DNA of 64,000 nucleotides, taken from the NCBI GenBank assembly GCA_029202545.1, contig CP119311.1:4278001-4342000 (forward strand), in the 5' to 3' direction. The DNA is from Candidatus Pseudobacter hemicellulosilyticus (GTDB taxonomy: Bacteria > Bacteroidota > Bacteroidia > Chitinophagales > Chitinophagaceae). The notes beneath the pieces are model-generated. The model saw nothing but the letters and a program-made list of their open reading frames with translations, was not told the origin of the DNA and did no database searches. A program made the position numbers and the translations under genes. Of the stretch, positions 8,310 to 17,624 are shown piece by piece. The number at the start of each line of letters is the position of its first letter. Within the stretch, counting starts at the first letter, position 1.

Positions 8310-10460
8310 ATGGAGAACAGACAGTCGGATCCGGACGCCAACCGGCATAAACCGGAAGCCAGCACAAATGCTGCAGGCCATGAACAGGCTACGGGTAATG
8401 ACCATGCGCATCGCGAGGGAGAAAAGCATGATCATCCCGATGGTGGTAAACATTTACTTGAAAAAGGCGAACCTCATGCTCATGGTGAAGATGGCAAGCA
8501 TACGCATGCTCATTCTCACGGCGGTGTATTGGGCAGGCATACAGAACTTATATTCAGCCTCATCTGTGGGGCCTTGGTGGGGATTGGTTTTGGGCTATCC
8601 TTTTTACAGGGCATTGATGGGGTGGTCCCTACCATATTGTATATGGCGGCCTACTTATTTGGCGGCTATTTTACGGCAAAGGAGGCCATACAAACCGTTA
8701 GCAGGGGCGGTTTTGAGATCGATTTCCTGATGCTGGTAGCCGCCCTGGGTGCAGCGCTGCTGGGCAGCTGGCTGGAAGGGGCCTTGCTGTTATTCCTATT
8801 CAGCCTGGGCCATGCCCTGGAGCATGCTGCTATGGAGAAGGCGCGTAAGTCCATTTCGGCATTGATGGACCTGGCGCCGAAAACGGCGCTGGTCAAACAA
8901 ACGGGCCAGATCCGGGAAGTATCCATTGATGCGCTCCGGGTCGGTGATATTGTGGTGGTAAGGCCCAATACAAAGATTGCAGCGGATGGGGTAGTGGTGG
9001 CTGGCAGCAGCAGTGTGGACCAGGCGCCTATCACCGGGGAAAGTATACCGGTGGATAAGATGGCGATAGATAACCCGGCTATCGATCTGCAGGATGCGGA
9101 AAAGCTGGATGCCCGGTATCGTGTTTTTGCCGGTACCATCAATGGCAATGAGCTGCTGGAAATAAAAGTGACCAGGGAGGGGACTGACTCTACTTTGTCG
9201 AGGTTGGTCAAAATGGTCAATGAAGCCCAGGAGCAGCAATCGCCTACGCAGCAGTTCACCCGTAAAGTGGAGCGGATCTTTGTGCCGGCAGTCCTGGTAT
9301 TGGTGACCCTGCTTTGCTTTGCCTTCCTGGTCATTGATGAGCCTTTCAGCAAAAGTTTTTACCGGGCCATGGCTGTGCTTGTAGCCGCCAGTCCCTGTGC
9401 CCTGGCTATTTCCACTCCCAGCGCTGTGCTGAGCGGCGTGGCCCGTGCTGCCCGCGCCGGCGTACTGATCAAAGGAGGGAGGCCGCTGGAAGACCTGGGC
9501 ACGCTGACGGCGCTTGCCTTTGATAAGACCGGGACACTCACAGAAGGCAAGCCCAGGTTAACGACCGTACACCCTTTCAATAACCTGGCAGAAATGGAGC
9601 TGCTCCGGATAGCAGTAGCTGTGGAAGCATTAAGTGATCACCCTATTGCAAAAGCCATTGTGCGGGATGGAAAAGAGCGATTGGGGAACGAAGCTATTCC
9701 CCAGGCGCATGATATGGAAGCGGTATTGGGCAAGGGCATTAAAGCCGCTATAGGCAATGACCAGGTATTTGCAGGCAATCTCACCCTGTTTGAAACATTG
9801 GATGCTGCAAGGCCTTCCGCCGAAATAGTCAGCGCCGTCAAAAAAGCGGAAGCTGAAGGACAGACCACAATGCTGATCCGGAAGAACCAGAAATACATTG
9901 GGCTGATCGCTGTCATGGATACACCCCGGCAGGAGGCGAAGGAAGTGCTGGCTGCCTTACAACGGGCAGGTATCAAAAAGATGATCATGCTCACGGGCGA
10001 TAACCAGCAGGTGGCGGAGGCTATTGCTGCTGAGATCGGGATCACTGATGCTATGGGCAGCCTGTTGCCGGAGCAAAAAGTGGAAGCGATCCAGCGGCTG
10101 GCAAAAGAGGAAGGTAAGGTAGCCATGGTAGGAGATGGGGTGAATGATGCGCCGGCGATGGCTAAAAGCACGGTGGGGATCGCTATGGGAGCGGCGGGCA
10201 GTGATGTCGCCCTGGAAACAGCAGATATTGCGCTTATGGGGGATAAGCTGGGCTTATTGCCCTTTGCCATCGGGTTGAGCAGGCAATCGAAAAGGATCAT
10301 CAGGCAGAACCTGGTGATCAGCCTCGGAATGGTGGCCGTTCTGATCCCGCTGACCATCTTAGGTATTGCCAGTATGGGTCCGGCCGTGGCGGCACATGAG
10401 GGATCAACCCTGGTGGTGGTAGCCAATGCGCTTCGGTTGCTGGCTTATAAACAAAAGTAG
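8310..10460 (+). CDS. P1B-4-type heavy-metal-translocating P-type ATPase
   Basis: 716 aa. It shows the phosphorylation site DKTGT (D405), the dehydratase-like TGES motif (in APITGES), MLTGDN and GDGVNDAP, which define a P-type ATPase. The membrane metal site is S361-P-C363 instead of CPC, and the last membrane segment carries HEGST (H696). SPC plus HEG(S/G)T is the P1B-4 signature, a subgroup reported for Co2+, Fe2+ or Zn2+ export. Instead of an HMA domain the first ~75 residues are a His-rich tail (for example HAHREGEKHDH and HTHAHSHGG). The start is the ATG at 8310. It follows the RND adaptor by 56 bases. Cytoplasmic metal exported by this ATPase could be handed to the RND pump in the periplasm (inference). 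Confidence 0.95.
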   Translation: MENRQSDPDANRHKPEASTNAAGHEQATGNDHAHREGEKHDHPDGGKHLLEKGEPHAHGEDGKHTHAHSHGGVLGRHTELIFSLICGALVGIGFGLSFLQGIDGVVPTILYMAAYLFGGYFTAKEAIQTVSRGGFEIDFLMLVAALGAALLGSWLEGALLLFLFSLGHALEHAAMEKARKSISALMDLAPKTALVKQTGQIREVSIDALRVGDIVVVRPNTKIAADGVVVAGSSSVDQAPITGESIPVDKMAIDNPAIDLQDAEKLDARYRVFAGTINGNELLEIKVTREGTDSTLSRLVKMVNEAQEQQSPTQQFTRKVERIFVPAVLVLVTLLCFAFLVIDEPFSKSFYRAMAVLVAASPCALAISTPSAVLSGVARAARAGVLIKGGRPLEDLGTLTALAFDKTGTLTEGKPRLTTVHPFNNLAEMELLRIAVAVEALSDHPIAKAIVRDGKERLGNEAIPQAHDMEAVLGKGIKAAIGNDQVFAGNLTLFETLDAARPSAEIVSAVKKAEAEGQTTMLIRKNQKYIGLIAVMDTPRQEAKEVLAALQRAGIKKMIMLTGDNQQVAEAIAAEIGITDAMGSLLPEQKVEAIQRLAKEEGKVAMVGDGVNDAPAMAKSTVGIAMGAAGSDVALETADIALMGDKLGLLPFAIGLSRQSKRIIRQNLVISLGMVAVLIPLTILGIASMGPAVAAHEGSTLVVVANALRLLAYKQK

Positions 10461-10770
10461 CCCGCAGTGGTATGGCCTCCATCAGTGATCGTCTGTCAAT
10501 GATGGGCCGGCAGGATCTCTTTTCTACCCAGATACCTCGAATGTTCATCCGGTGCGCTGCTGCAGGTTTTAAAACGAATTAATGGTTCGCTTTTTGCAGG
10601 GGATCATTCCTGTATATCTGCCATTTCCTATATTTGGCAATCACATTTCAACAACTCTTTATTTATAATGGTCCGGGGGATCTGCGGGAAGTAAAAGACC
10701 GGCAGTTTTTCCTTTGCTTAATGATGGCAATGCAGCCTGCCGGCTGTATTATCACTTTAAACAGTAACAT
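10461..10770. other. Intergenic region
   Basis: No gene is supported here. A TATATTTG box at 10629-10636 fits the -7 consensus and could serve the gene at 10771, but no -33 element lies at the usual spacing and the leader would be about 130 bases. No clear terminator follows the ATPase gene. Confidence 0.4.
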
Positions 10771-11412
10771 ATGAAGACAGTAGCACTGAAGAAGATCAAG
10801 TTGTTTTTTATCGCCCTATCCCTTTGCTCGGTATCTAGCCTTCAGGCCCAGTATGTAGAGCCTGAGGAAAAGGACAAAGTCACTGAACTGTATCCTGAGG
10901 TAGCGTTTGATTCGGTGTACGCTAAATCTGTGCTGGCGAAAGGCACCGGCAAGATAACTGGTGTGGCTTTTACAAGGCCACGGACAAAATTTGGGTATAA
11001 AGCGCCGCTGGCGGACAAGATCAAGGCCAGCAAGATCACTGTCCAGCTATTCCCTGTAACGCCTTACCTGGAATCCTGGCTGGAGCTGCGCAAGAAAAAA
11101 GAGAACCGGAAGAAAAAGGTCTATGTCTATATGTCGCCCGAAGCCTTCCGGTACAGGCTGGAAGCGGTTACCAACAGCGAAGGGAAATTTACTTTCCCTG
11201 ATATGAAACCGGGCAAATACTTTTTGACGGCTATCATGGATTACTCGCTGAGTAAATCCTATGACGCCTATACCGGCAGTGGTTATAATAATTATGGGGG
11301 ACGAACCGATTACTACGAGCGCAAGCAGTATTTCTCCAACCATGCTGAACGATTGGAGGAATATGTAGAAGTAAAAAGCGATGGTGAAGTGGTCAAGGTA
11401 ACGCTGAAGTAA
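10771..11412 (+). CDS. Secreted protein of unknown function with beta-sandwich-like domain
   Basis: 213 aa. The signal peptide runs to about residue 27 (FFIALSLCSVSSLQAQ). The middle is Lys/Arg-rich (ELRKKKENRKKKVYVYM). The segment EAVTNSEGKFTFPDMKPGKY is the typical strand pattern of carboxypeptidase-regulatory/prealbumin-like domains, in which a default value is modified 'with the progress of a process'. This is followed by a Tyr/Gly/Asn-rich stretch. I do not recognise a named family. The pattern suggests a periplasmic or surface protein, but no enzymatic residues are evident. It stands alone, converging with the thioredoxin-fold gene. Confidence 0.8.
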   Translation: MKTVALKKIKLFFIALSLCSVSSLQAQYVEPEEKDKVTELYPEVAFDSVYAKSVLAKGTGKITGVAFTRPRTKFGYKAPLADKIKASKITVQLFPVTPYLESWLELRKKKENRKKKVYVYMSPEAFRYRLEAVTNSEGKFTFPDMKPGKYFLTAIMDYSLSKSYDAYTGSGYNNYGGRTDYYERKQYFSNHAERLEEYVEVKSDGEVVKVTLK

Positions 11413-11432
11413 CCCTCACCGGTTATGGGCTG

Positions 11433-12641
11433 TTATTTCGCCAGGCCATCCTGCAGTTCCTTCCTGGAATTGCCGATTGTCCAGACAAGATCTTTCCGGA
11501 GGTCTTCCGGGTATAACGCTATAGCCTTTTCATACAGTTCTTCAGCCTGGGCAGTCAGCCGGGCTTTTTCCAGTAGTAATGCTTTGTTGACATACAACCA
11601 GGCCAGTTGTGTCTTGTTTGTTTCCTTACTAAGTGCTGAATCTATCAGCTTGAGAAAAGCCTTACTGGCTTTTGCCGGGAAAGAGGGATTGACCACAGCA
11701 TCGCTGGAAAATACAAGGAAATTACTCTTGTACTTTTTTACAGCCGTATCCACCATTTGCAGGTAGAGGTCCCAGTCAAGGCCGGATTTGCCATAAAAGA
11801 AGATCTTTTTTTGCAGTATATCATTTTCAGACAACTTGAGCTCCTTCATAAAGCTGACTAAATATTGCATGCGGGCGCGGTCTTTCGTTTGCCCGATCTC
11901 TTTTAAAGAATTGTTGATAGTCCTGAATGCTTTTTGCCTGGCTTCTGTGCTGTATAATTTGAAATATTCCTTGTAGTTGTCGATAAAAAAGCTGTCGTAG
12001 CGCGGGCCGTAATCCATGGCCTGCATTACCCGCCAGTTGACTTCGGAAAAGAGATTGTTTTGTTTGCCCAGGTAAGCTTCTACGGTATCCACCGGCACTT
12101 TTGTTTTTTTCTTTTCCTCGAAATAGTGGTTATAAAAGTCCGGGAAGGGCAGGTTGATAACATTGGAAATACCGGGAAACTGGTTCTTCTGTGCCTTCTC
12201 CGCGTTGCCTGCCAAACCTATCATTCCGGCTGTTGAATAGGGTGCGCCTGCGAAGCTGTAAATAAAATCAAATCCTGGCGTCAGGTAGACCAGGGTTGGG
12301 TATCCCGTTATACCATACTTCTTTGCCAGTGTGATACCTGGTTCCTTCTCCATGTCATAATAGCCTACCACATATCTGCTGTTGATGAAACGCCCAACGG
12401 CGGTATCCCTGAAATAATCGTTCTTGATCGTTTTGCAGGGGCCGCACCATTCTGTACAGCACAGCAGCATGATATTTTTCCCGGTAGCCCTTGCCTGATC
12501 CTGTAAGGTGGGGAAGTCTGGTGTGTCAAGATAGACTACCTGTGCATGTGAGGTGTTGATGGTGAGTAGCAAGGTGCAGATAATGACCAATTGCCGGAAC
12601 CATTTTGCGGGCGTTGAGATCCGCTGAAGTGGAGCAAACAT
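11433..12641 (-). CDS. Secreted thioredoxin-fold protein with helical C-terminal region
   Basis: 402 aa from the ATG at 12641; a TTG two codons upstream is also open. The N-terminal signal peptide ends near SHAQ. The thioredoxin fold follows, with the active site WCGPC near residues 65-69 and the cis-Pro loop ITGYPTLVYL about 50 residues later. Residues ~150-402 are predicted helical, ending with a tetratricopeptide-like segment (AQAEELYEKAIALYPEDLRK). It would act as a periplasmic thiol oxidoreductase or reductase. The C-terminal helical part is common in Bacteroidota thioredoxin-family proteins and may bind a partner. No neighbouring maturation genes indicate a specific substrate. Confidence 0.9.
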   Translation of the reverse strand: MFAPLQRISTPAKWFRQLVIICTLLLTINTSHAQVVYLDTPDFPTLQDQARATGKNIMLLCCTEWCGPCKTIKNDYFRDTAVGRFINSRYVVGYYDMEKEPGITLAKKYGITGYPTLVYLTPGFDFIYSFAGAPYSTAGMIGLAGNAEKAQKNQFPGISNVINLPFPDFYNHYFEEKKKTKVPVDTVEAYLGKQNNLFSEVNWRVMQAMDYGPRYDSFFIDNYKEYFKLYSTEARQKAFRTINNSLKEIGQTKDRARMQYLVSFMKELKLSENDILQKKIFFYGKSGLDWDLYLQMVDTAVKKYKSNFLVFSSDAVVNPSFPAKASKAFLKLIDSALSKETNKTQLAWLYVNKALLLEKARLTAQAEELYEKAIALYPEDLRKDLVWTIGNSRKELQDGLAK

Positions 12642-12815
12642 AAGCAAGCGATTCTTTATACGTTAAAGGAGCTCATAAGCAATTAGTTGGTAGCTCTGAA
12701 ATGCAGTGAGGTACTAATTTAATGACAAGCTTGTTCTGTTGCAAATAAATCTGTAACTGTGCGCTTTTTTGGGTAACTGTGTGGTTTGGGATGGTAATTG
12801 TGCAGGGACGGCCGG

Positions 12816-13457
12816 CTATCCGGCGCTTTGCAGCAGCAGTATGCTCACGGTGCTGGCCTGCTGATCCTGGGTAATGACCATTTCCTCCTGCTGCCTGCAC
12901 CAGGGGAGCAGCCTTTCAACAAAGGGCTTGGCCATGAGCCGCTGGGGAGTGGCTAACAGGATCAATGTTCCCTGCTGAAGGAACCGGACCAGGACCTGGT
13001 AGAGCTGGTCAAACTGGTCGGGATCGTAATTGATATCGCTTAATAATAATACGTCAGCAGAAAGGTCAGGAGGCAGCTGGTTCCAGTCCAGCACCTCGCA
13101 GCGGAAGTTGGTTAGCTGCAACTGCCGGGCTGATGCGGCCATTGTGCTAACAGCCTCTTCCAGGTAATCACTGCAACATACAGCTATAGCGTATCGTGCT
13201 GCAATAAAGGCTGGCAGGCCCAGTCCGGCAGCCAGCTCCAGTACTTTCTTGTCCTGCACCAGTTCCGGGTGCTGGAAGATAAAATCTGCCAGGGCGATGG
13301 CGGAGGGCCATAACCTGGACCAATGCGGAAATGCCAGGTGCTGGTTTACCTGCTTTTCCAGGAGATAACGGTCCTGTACTTCCTGCGGATCAGGAATGTG
13401 CAGCTCAATAGTATACGTCGGTCTTTGTACCTGTTGTAAATGCAGTGATACGGGCAT
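12816..13457 (-). CDS. SAM-dependent methyltransferase (METTL/Methyltransf_16-like)
   Basis: 213 aa from the ATG at 13457. The open frame continues 61 codons upstream to 13640, but that extension lacks conserved-looking sequence. The SAM-binding motif I is VLELAAGLGLPAFIAARY. Post-motif features include CSDYLEEAV (acidic residue after beta-2) and DVLLLSDINYDPDQF, resembling the acidic D/N-x-x-Y motif of lysine or N-terminal methyltransferases. The length and the pattern HWSRLWPSAIALADF before motif I are typical for the METTL21-like protein methyltransferase family. The substrate is unknown, and no operon partner lies beside it. Confidence 0.85.
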   Translation of the reverse strand: MPVSLHLQQVQRPTYTIELHIPDPQEVQDRYLLEKQVNQHLAFPHWSRLWPSAIALADFIFQHPELVQDKKVLELAAGLGLPAFIAARYAIAVCCSDYLEEAVSTMAASARQLQLTNFRCEVLDWNQLPPDLSADVLLLSDINYDPDQFDQLYQVLVRFLQQGTLILLATPQRLMAKPFVERLLPWCRQQEEMVITQDQQASTVSILLLQSAG

Positions 13458-13747
13458 AGCTGAAGGTAAAACCTGTAAAGTACAGAAAATACTGTTGCCG
13501 GTTTTGGAGTTCTGGTGGCTGATGCGAAAAAAAATTTCCAAATTCGAAAGCCTTATCTTTCTCAATTGTTGAATTGATGGTGTTACACAGTTACCCGCTT
13601 TTTTGACACGGTTATCTGCAAATACTACACAGATACCCAAAAAACATTATTCCTGTTATCATTATAAAAAAGAAAAAAATTCAGTATTGAATAAAATTTT
13701 ACTGATACCTGCTACTTTTTATTGAATTTTTCATGGTAAGGTTTCTT

Positions 13748-13755
13748 TATATTTG
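13748..13755 (+). promoter_or_regulatory. Candidate -7 box TATATTTG of the RHS operon
   Basis: A full match to TAnnTTTG. ATTG at 13721-13724 could be a weak -33 element, though 23 bases lie between the two. It would give a transcript with a ~440-base leader that contains the nested hairpin. Confidence 0.45.
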
Positions 13756-13846
13756 TTGCGAAAATGTTCCTGACTCTTATGTATTCTGCTATACACCTTA
13801 TCGCCCGTTCCCAACAACCCAACTTATATACTGATAAAATTTTTGG

Positions 13847-13899
13847 TAGACAACATGCTGCATGCAGGATAAAGCCTGAAATGAAGCATTGCTTGTCTA
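13847..13899 (+). promoter_or_regulatory. Nested hairpin in the RHS operon leader
   Basis: Outer stem TAGACAA (13847-13853) with TTGTCTA (13893-13899), middle stem ATGCT (13855-13859) with AGCAT (13885-13889), inner stem CAGG (13865-13868) with CCTG (13875-13878). No U-tract follows, so it is not a terminator. It could be a structured mRNA leader. Confidence 0.5.
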
Positions 13900-14203
13900 T
13901 TTGATTTTTGTCAGCAAACAACCCTTAACCCAAACCAAACTTCATGATGCGCCAGTTTAATCTACACCACTTCCTGTAAGCTCCATGTCACAGTTCTACT
14001 TAAAAGAACTGATAGTATGAGATTCTTCATTCGGCAGGAAAAGATCCATTCGTTTTAGTATTGTTTCGTCCCGGCTTCCCTGAAAAGTGATGCCTTGCCG
14101 GAGCATGGGCTTGCTAATTACAGTGCATTCATCTGCCGGAGTAACTTCTTTGATAGAAGCCAGGCTACTATTGCCTGAACTTATCTAAAACATACCTATT
14201 GTT

Positions 14204-16519
14204 ATGAACAGGATAATTGTCTGCTTGATCTTGCTGGTCCTGCTATCAGTGGCTCAGGTTGGAAAGCTGGCGGCCCAGGTCAAATTGCCTGGAATAGATT
14301 CGCTGGTGACAACTTCAAAAAAGGAACTATCTGCCTTGATCCCGGGTGTGGATCTGTTTGGCAAGGGATCACCTGTTTCAATCAGTAATATACATTTGAA
14401 TGCAGGGTATGGCTACAGCTACCCTTCAGCTGATACCGGTGGCGTGTTAGGCGTAAGCGCAACAAATGCGATATGGAATTATGATGGAGGATTTGAGCTG
14501 AACCTGGGTCGGTTACCCTTTAGTGTAAAGATGGCTGGAAATCAGGGTGGGTACAGCTTTGGGCATACACCTATGGGGAATTTTCCGGGCGTTAATTTTA
14601 ATCATAAGGAATACCTTGCCAGCCTGCAAAAGCTGGTAGCCCAGAAGATCAGCCCTGACCAGGTACTGGCTGCTACTATGTCAAAGATCAATACCGTTAA
14701 AGCCCAGTACCAGCGATCGCTGAAGCAGGAGGTAGAGAAATTACAGCAGGAGTACCGCAGCCGGTTTGCTGATTCTCTGGAAATAAATGGCAAAGCGCTG
14801 GACCTGTCTTCCGGCGACCTTTCCGGTTTGCAACGGCAGGTGATTCCCGAAGAACTTTCTGCTTCCTACGTCCAACATCTCCAGACCTACAATAACCTGA
14901 TCAATATGGAACCCTCTGCATTAAGGGACAGCCTGCTGGGGGAGAGCCGGAAAGTGATCGGTAAGTATGAAATGATGGAGAAGGTCTACAAAAAAGTAGT
15001 GACTGCCCGTGAAAGTTTTCAAAATAACAGCACGGTAAAAAGGTTGCAGGAGAATCTTCCCTTTTCTCCTGAGAATTATAAGAAATACCTGAGCAATCCT
15101 GCAGAACTGGTGGATGTGGCCAGGAACCAGGCTTCCCTGAGCTCTTTGCAAAAGCTGTTTATGAATATCACTAAGCTTGATCTGGGGGTAAACCCGGTTT
15201 CCGGAGGTCAGTTGGATATGAATAATATGATGAACACCGGTCTGAACACCATGTATACCGGGAAAAGCACCTCTGTTGGGCTTATTTATGGATCGGGTAT
15301 CAATAATGTGAACCAGTTGATGCAGGCAGGGCTGAAGGACTTTGCCAGTAATGAATTTTCCAGAATGGGTGGGATAAAAGTAGGGTCCGGCTGGAATAGC
15401 AAGGTAAAGCAAACGGTGTCTATGAACTTTTTTGATTTCGGCCCGTCAGGCGCTTTTGGGGAGCAGGATCTGTTGACGGCAAGGGCCAATATGGTAGCTG
15501 CGCCAATAAGAAGGGACGCTGTCATTACTTATGAGTCCGATTTTGAAGTGGCTGCCGGCCACAGCCTTTCTGTGGATCTGTCCAAATCCTTTGGTGCATA
15601 CCGGAACAGTAGCACCAGCGATAGTACGATGGAAAGTAAGGCCGTTTTTGGAGATGTATTCGATAGCAAGGGGACCCAGAATTATGCGGCGGCAATCGAC
15701 TATCAGGGTTCGTTTAAAAAAATAACAGTAGCGTTGTCCGCCAAAAAGGCCGGTGCAGGGTATAATAATCCCGGAAGTGTTTTTGTACGCAGGGGGGAAA
15801 CCCGCCTGGGTTTAATGGCATCGGGAAAGATACTCAACAATAAGCTCACAGTCAGGTACAAGACGGATTACCGGAACCAGTACTTTGATCCTTCAAAGAA
15901 TAATGTTTACCGGAACTTCTCCAACCAGCTGCAGTTGGGCTACCGGATCAGCCGCAGCAACAGGGTGGGGCTCAGCTTCAGGGATAATGCTTACCGCATG
16001 AAGAATAAGACTGCCGGTGTTTCCACAAACGGGTACACCTATAACCTCCAGGCGGATGCTTATTATACAACAAAAATAAAAGGGCTATCCCTGATCAATA
16101 CCACTATTCTTTCCCGTCAGCGTTTTGAGGTGCCTATGCTTAACCAGGAGGTCTATCACAGCAATACCTGGCTGATCAATCATTTTTCTTCTCTTGTGCT
16201 GAACAGGAATATTCTTTCCCTGTCGCTGGCAGTCAATCATTCTGATAATAAAGCGTATTTCTTCAATACTTCTTTTGTCAATATGGACCTGAACTATACC
16301 TACGCTGCCGGAAAATACCTGCGACTTACCAGCGGACCCGGCTACTACATCAACAAGGGCTGGAATGAACAGGTTGGTATACGGCAGCAGGTGACGGCAT
16401 CACTCTGGGATAAAATTGATGTGTCCCTGGATGTCAATGGCAGAAAGGCTGTCAGGATCATCAATCCTGAGCTGGCCGACCAGGTGATCTTTAATACTTC
16501 AATTTTTTACAAGTTCTAA
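14204..16519 (+). CDS. Outer-membrane beta-barrel protein, first gene of the RHS operon
   Basis: 771 aa. The signal peptide ends near KLAAQ. Residues ~30-140 are Gly/Ser/Asn-rich. Residues ~145-320 are strongly helical with coiled-coil character (for example YQRSLKQEVEKLQQEYRSRF). From ~350 to the end there are alternating short amphipathic strands, finishing in IFYKF. A C-terminal Phe after a beta strand is the usual outer-membrane barrel signal recognised by BamA. I do not recognise a named family. It is the first of seven packed genes and ends nine bases before the Fn3-like gene. Its position suggests an outer-membrane anchor or export pore for the giant proteins (inference). Confidence 0.82.
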   Translation: MNRIIVCLILLVLLSVAQVGKLAAQVKLPGIDSLVTTSKKELSALIPGVDLFGKGSPVSISNIHLNAGYGYSYPSADTGGVLGVSATNAIWNYDGGFELNLGRLPFSVKMAGNQGGYSFGHTPMGNFPGVNFNHKEYLASLQKLVAQKISPDQVLAATMSKINTVKAQYQRSLKQEVEKLQQEYRSRFADSLEINGKALDLSSGDLSGLQRQVIPEELSASYVQHLQTYNNLINMEPSALRDSLLGESRKVIGKYEMMEKVYKKVVTARESFQNNSTVKRLQENLPFSPENYKKYLSNPAELVDVARNQASLSSLQKLFMNITKLDLGVNPVSGGQLDMNNMMNTGLNTMYTGKSTSVGLIYGSGINNVNQLMQAGLKDFASNEFSRMGGIKVGSGWNSKVKQTVSMNFFDFGPSGAFGEQDLLTARANMVAAPIRRDAVITYESDFEVAAGHSLSVDLSKSFGAYRNSSTSDSTMESKAVFGDVFDSKGTQNYAAAIDYQGSFKKITVALSAKKAGAGYNNPGSVFVRRGETRLGLMASGKILNNKLTVRYKTDYRNQYFDPSKNNVYRNFSNQLQLGYRISRSNRVGLSFRDNAYRMKNKTAGVSTNGYTYNLQADAYYTTKIKGLSLINTTILSRQRFEVPMLNQEVYHSNTWLINHFSSLVLNRNILSLSLAVNHSDNKAYFFNTSFVNMDLNYTYAAGKYLRLTSGPGYYINKGWNEQVGIRQQVTASLWDKIDVSLDVNGRKAVRIINPELADQVIFNTSIFYKF

Positions 16520-16528
16520 TTCGGTATT

Positions 16529-17623
16529 ATGAAGCAATTGTTTTTTCTCCTGTTGGCGATCTGCTGCCGGCCCCTGGTTCCGGCGGCACAGGTCAATTTC
16601 GTTTTCCTTCCTGAAATTTATGGAAGGAGCGTTGACGGTCTGGCGACTGTCCAGGTACAAAGTCTTCATCCTTCCGGGATAGCCGGTTCTGTGCATATGC
16701 TGGTGAAGGAAAGTACATCCGGATTGCCGGTGGTAAAAGTGATCACGCCGGTTTCGTTTTTCCCGGCTGGGATCAGTACCCTCCCCAGGAACCTGTTTAA
16801 TAAGAGCAGTTTTAATTTCTTTTCAAATGCACTGAGCGCCATTGCAGGACAGACCAGGAATTTACCGGCAGGCGAATACAGTTTCTGCTTTACTTTCTTC
16901 CCGGATTCCAAATCAGGCGAGGATTATGAAAATTGTTTTGACGGCACGGTACAGCCGTTGGTTCCCCTGACCCTGATCACTCCTTCACACCTGGATACCA
17001 TCTGTGACAAGCGGCCTGTACTCAGCTGGCAGCCGCCTATCCCTTTTAGCGCGGGTATGCGCTTCCGGTTAATGCTGACTGAAAAAGTAAAAGGCACCGC
17101 CATTGAAAGCCTGCTTACCAACCGGCCGCTGCTTTTCCTGGATAATATTTCAGGTGTTTCCCTTTTATATCCTGCCACGCACCCGGAATTGCAGGAAGGG
17201 AAAACCTATTGCTGGCAGGTGATCGCTTATGAAAAAGGCGTGGTGGTGTCAAAATCCGAGATCTGGGATTTTACAGTGCGCTGCAAAGAAGAAGTACCGC
17301 CCGTGCCTACTGACAGCTACCGGGAACTCAGGTTGCTGCAGAATGGTAATTATTATATATCGGACTATTACCTGAAGTTCTCCTTCATGAATCATTACAA
17401 TGTAGAAAAGCTTGCCTATGAAGTGCTGGATCTGGCAAAGGGTATGGATAAGGTCAAACGGTTGCCGGATATAAAGATCCGGCAGGGGCTGAACCTGGTG
17501 GATATTGATCTCTCAGATTCAGAACTGACGCCGGGCAGGGAATACCTGATGATTGTACGGCCTTTTAATGAGCCGGCAGTCAGGATACGGTTTGTATACA
17601 TGGAAGAAAATAAAAACCAATAG
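16529..17623 (+). CDS. Secreted Fn3-like protein of the RHS operon
   Basis: 364 aa. The signal peptide ends near PLVPAAQ. Two Ig/fibronectin-III-like segments can be seen. One around residues 150-255 has the pattern RPVLSWQPPIPFSAGMRF, followed by GKTYCWQVIAYEKG and WDFTV. A second near 265-360 includes YLKFSFMNHYNVEKLAYEVL. Such domains serve as extracellular protein-protein scaffolds. No catalytic residues are apparent. The stop TAG at 17621-17623 lies one base before the ATG of the next gene. It probably assembles with the barrel and the giant proteins at the cell surface (inference). Confidence 0.75.
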   Translation: MKQLFFLLLAICCRPLVPAAQVNFVFLPEIYGRSVDGLATVQVQSLHPSGIAGSVHMLVKESTSGLPVVKVITPVSFFPAGISTLPRNLFNKSSFNFFSNALSAIAGQTRNLPAGEYSFCFTFFPDSKSGEDYENCFDGTVQPLVPLTLITPSHLDTICDKRPVLSWQPPIPFSAGMRFRLMLTEKVKGTAIESLLTNRPLLFLDNISGVSLLYPATHPELQEGKTYCWQVIAYEKGVVVSKSEIWDFTVRCKEEVPPVPTDSYRELRLLQNGNYYISDYYLKFSFMNHYNVEKLAYEVLDLAKGMDKVKRLPDIKIRQGLNLVDIDLSDSELTPGREYLMIVRPFNEPAVRIRFVYMEENKNQ

Positions 17624-17624
17624 C

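Larger units (their letters stand above)
13458..14203. other. Long leader/intergenic region upstream of the RHS operon
   Basis: About 750 AT-rich bases without a supported gene. They contain a TATATTTG box at 13748-13755 and a nested hairpin at 13847-13899 (listed separately). Downstream of the hairpin there is a further ~300 bases of plain leader before the ATG at 14204. A 69-codon frame on the minus strand has no protein-like features. Confidence 0.6.

Noticed and set aside
13712..13921. 69-codon minus-strand frame upstream of the RHS operon
   Set aside because: No protein-like features, and it overlaps the leader hairpin and the promoter box.
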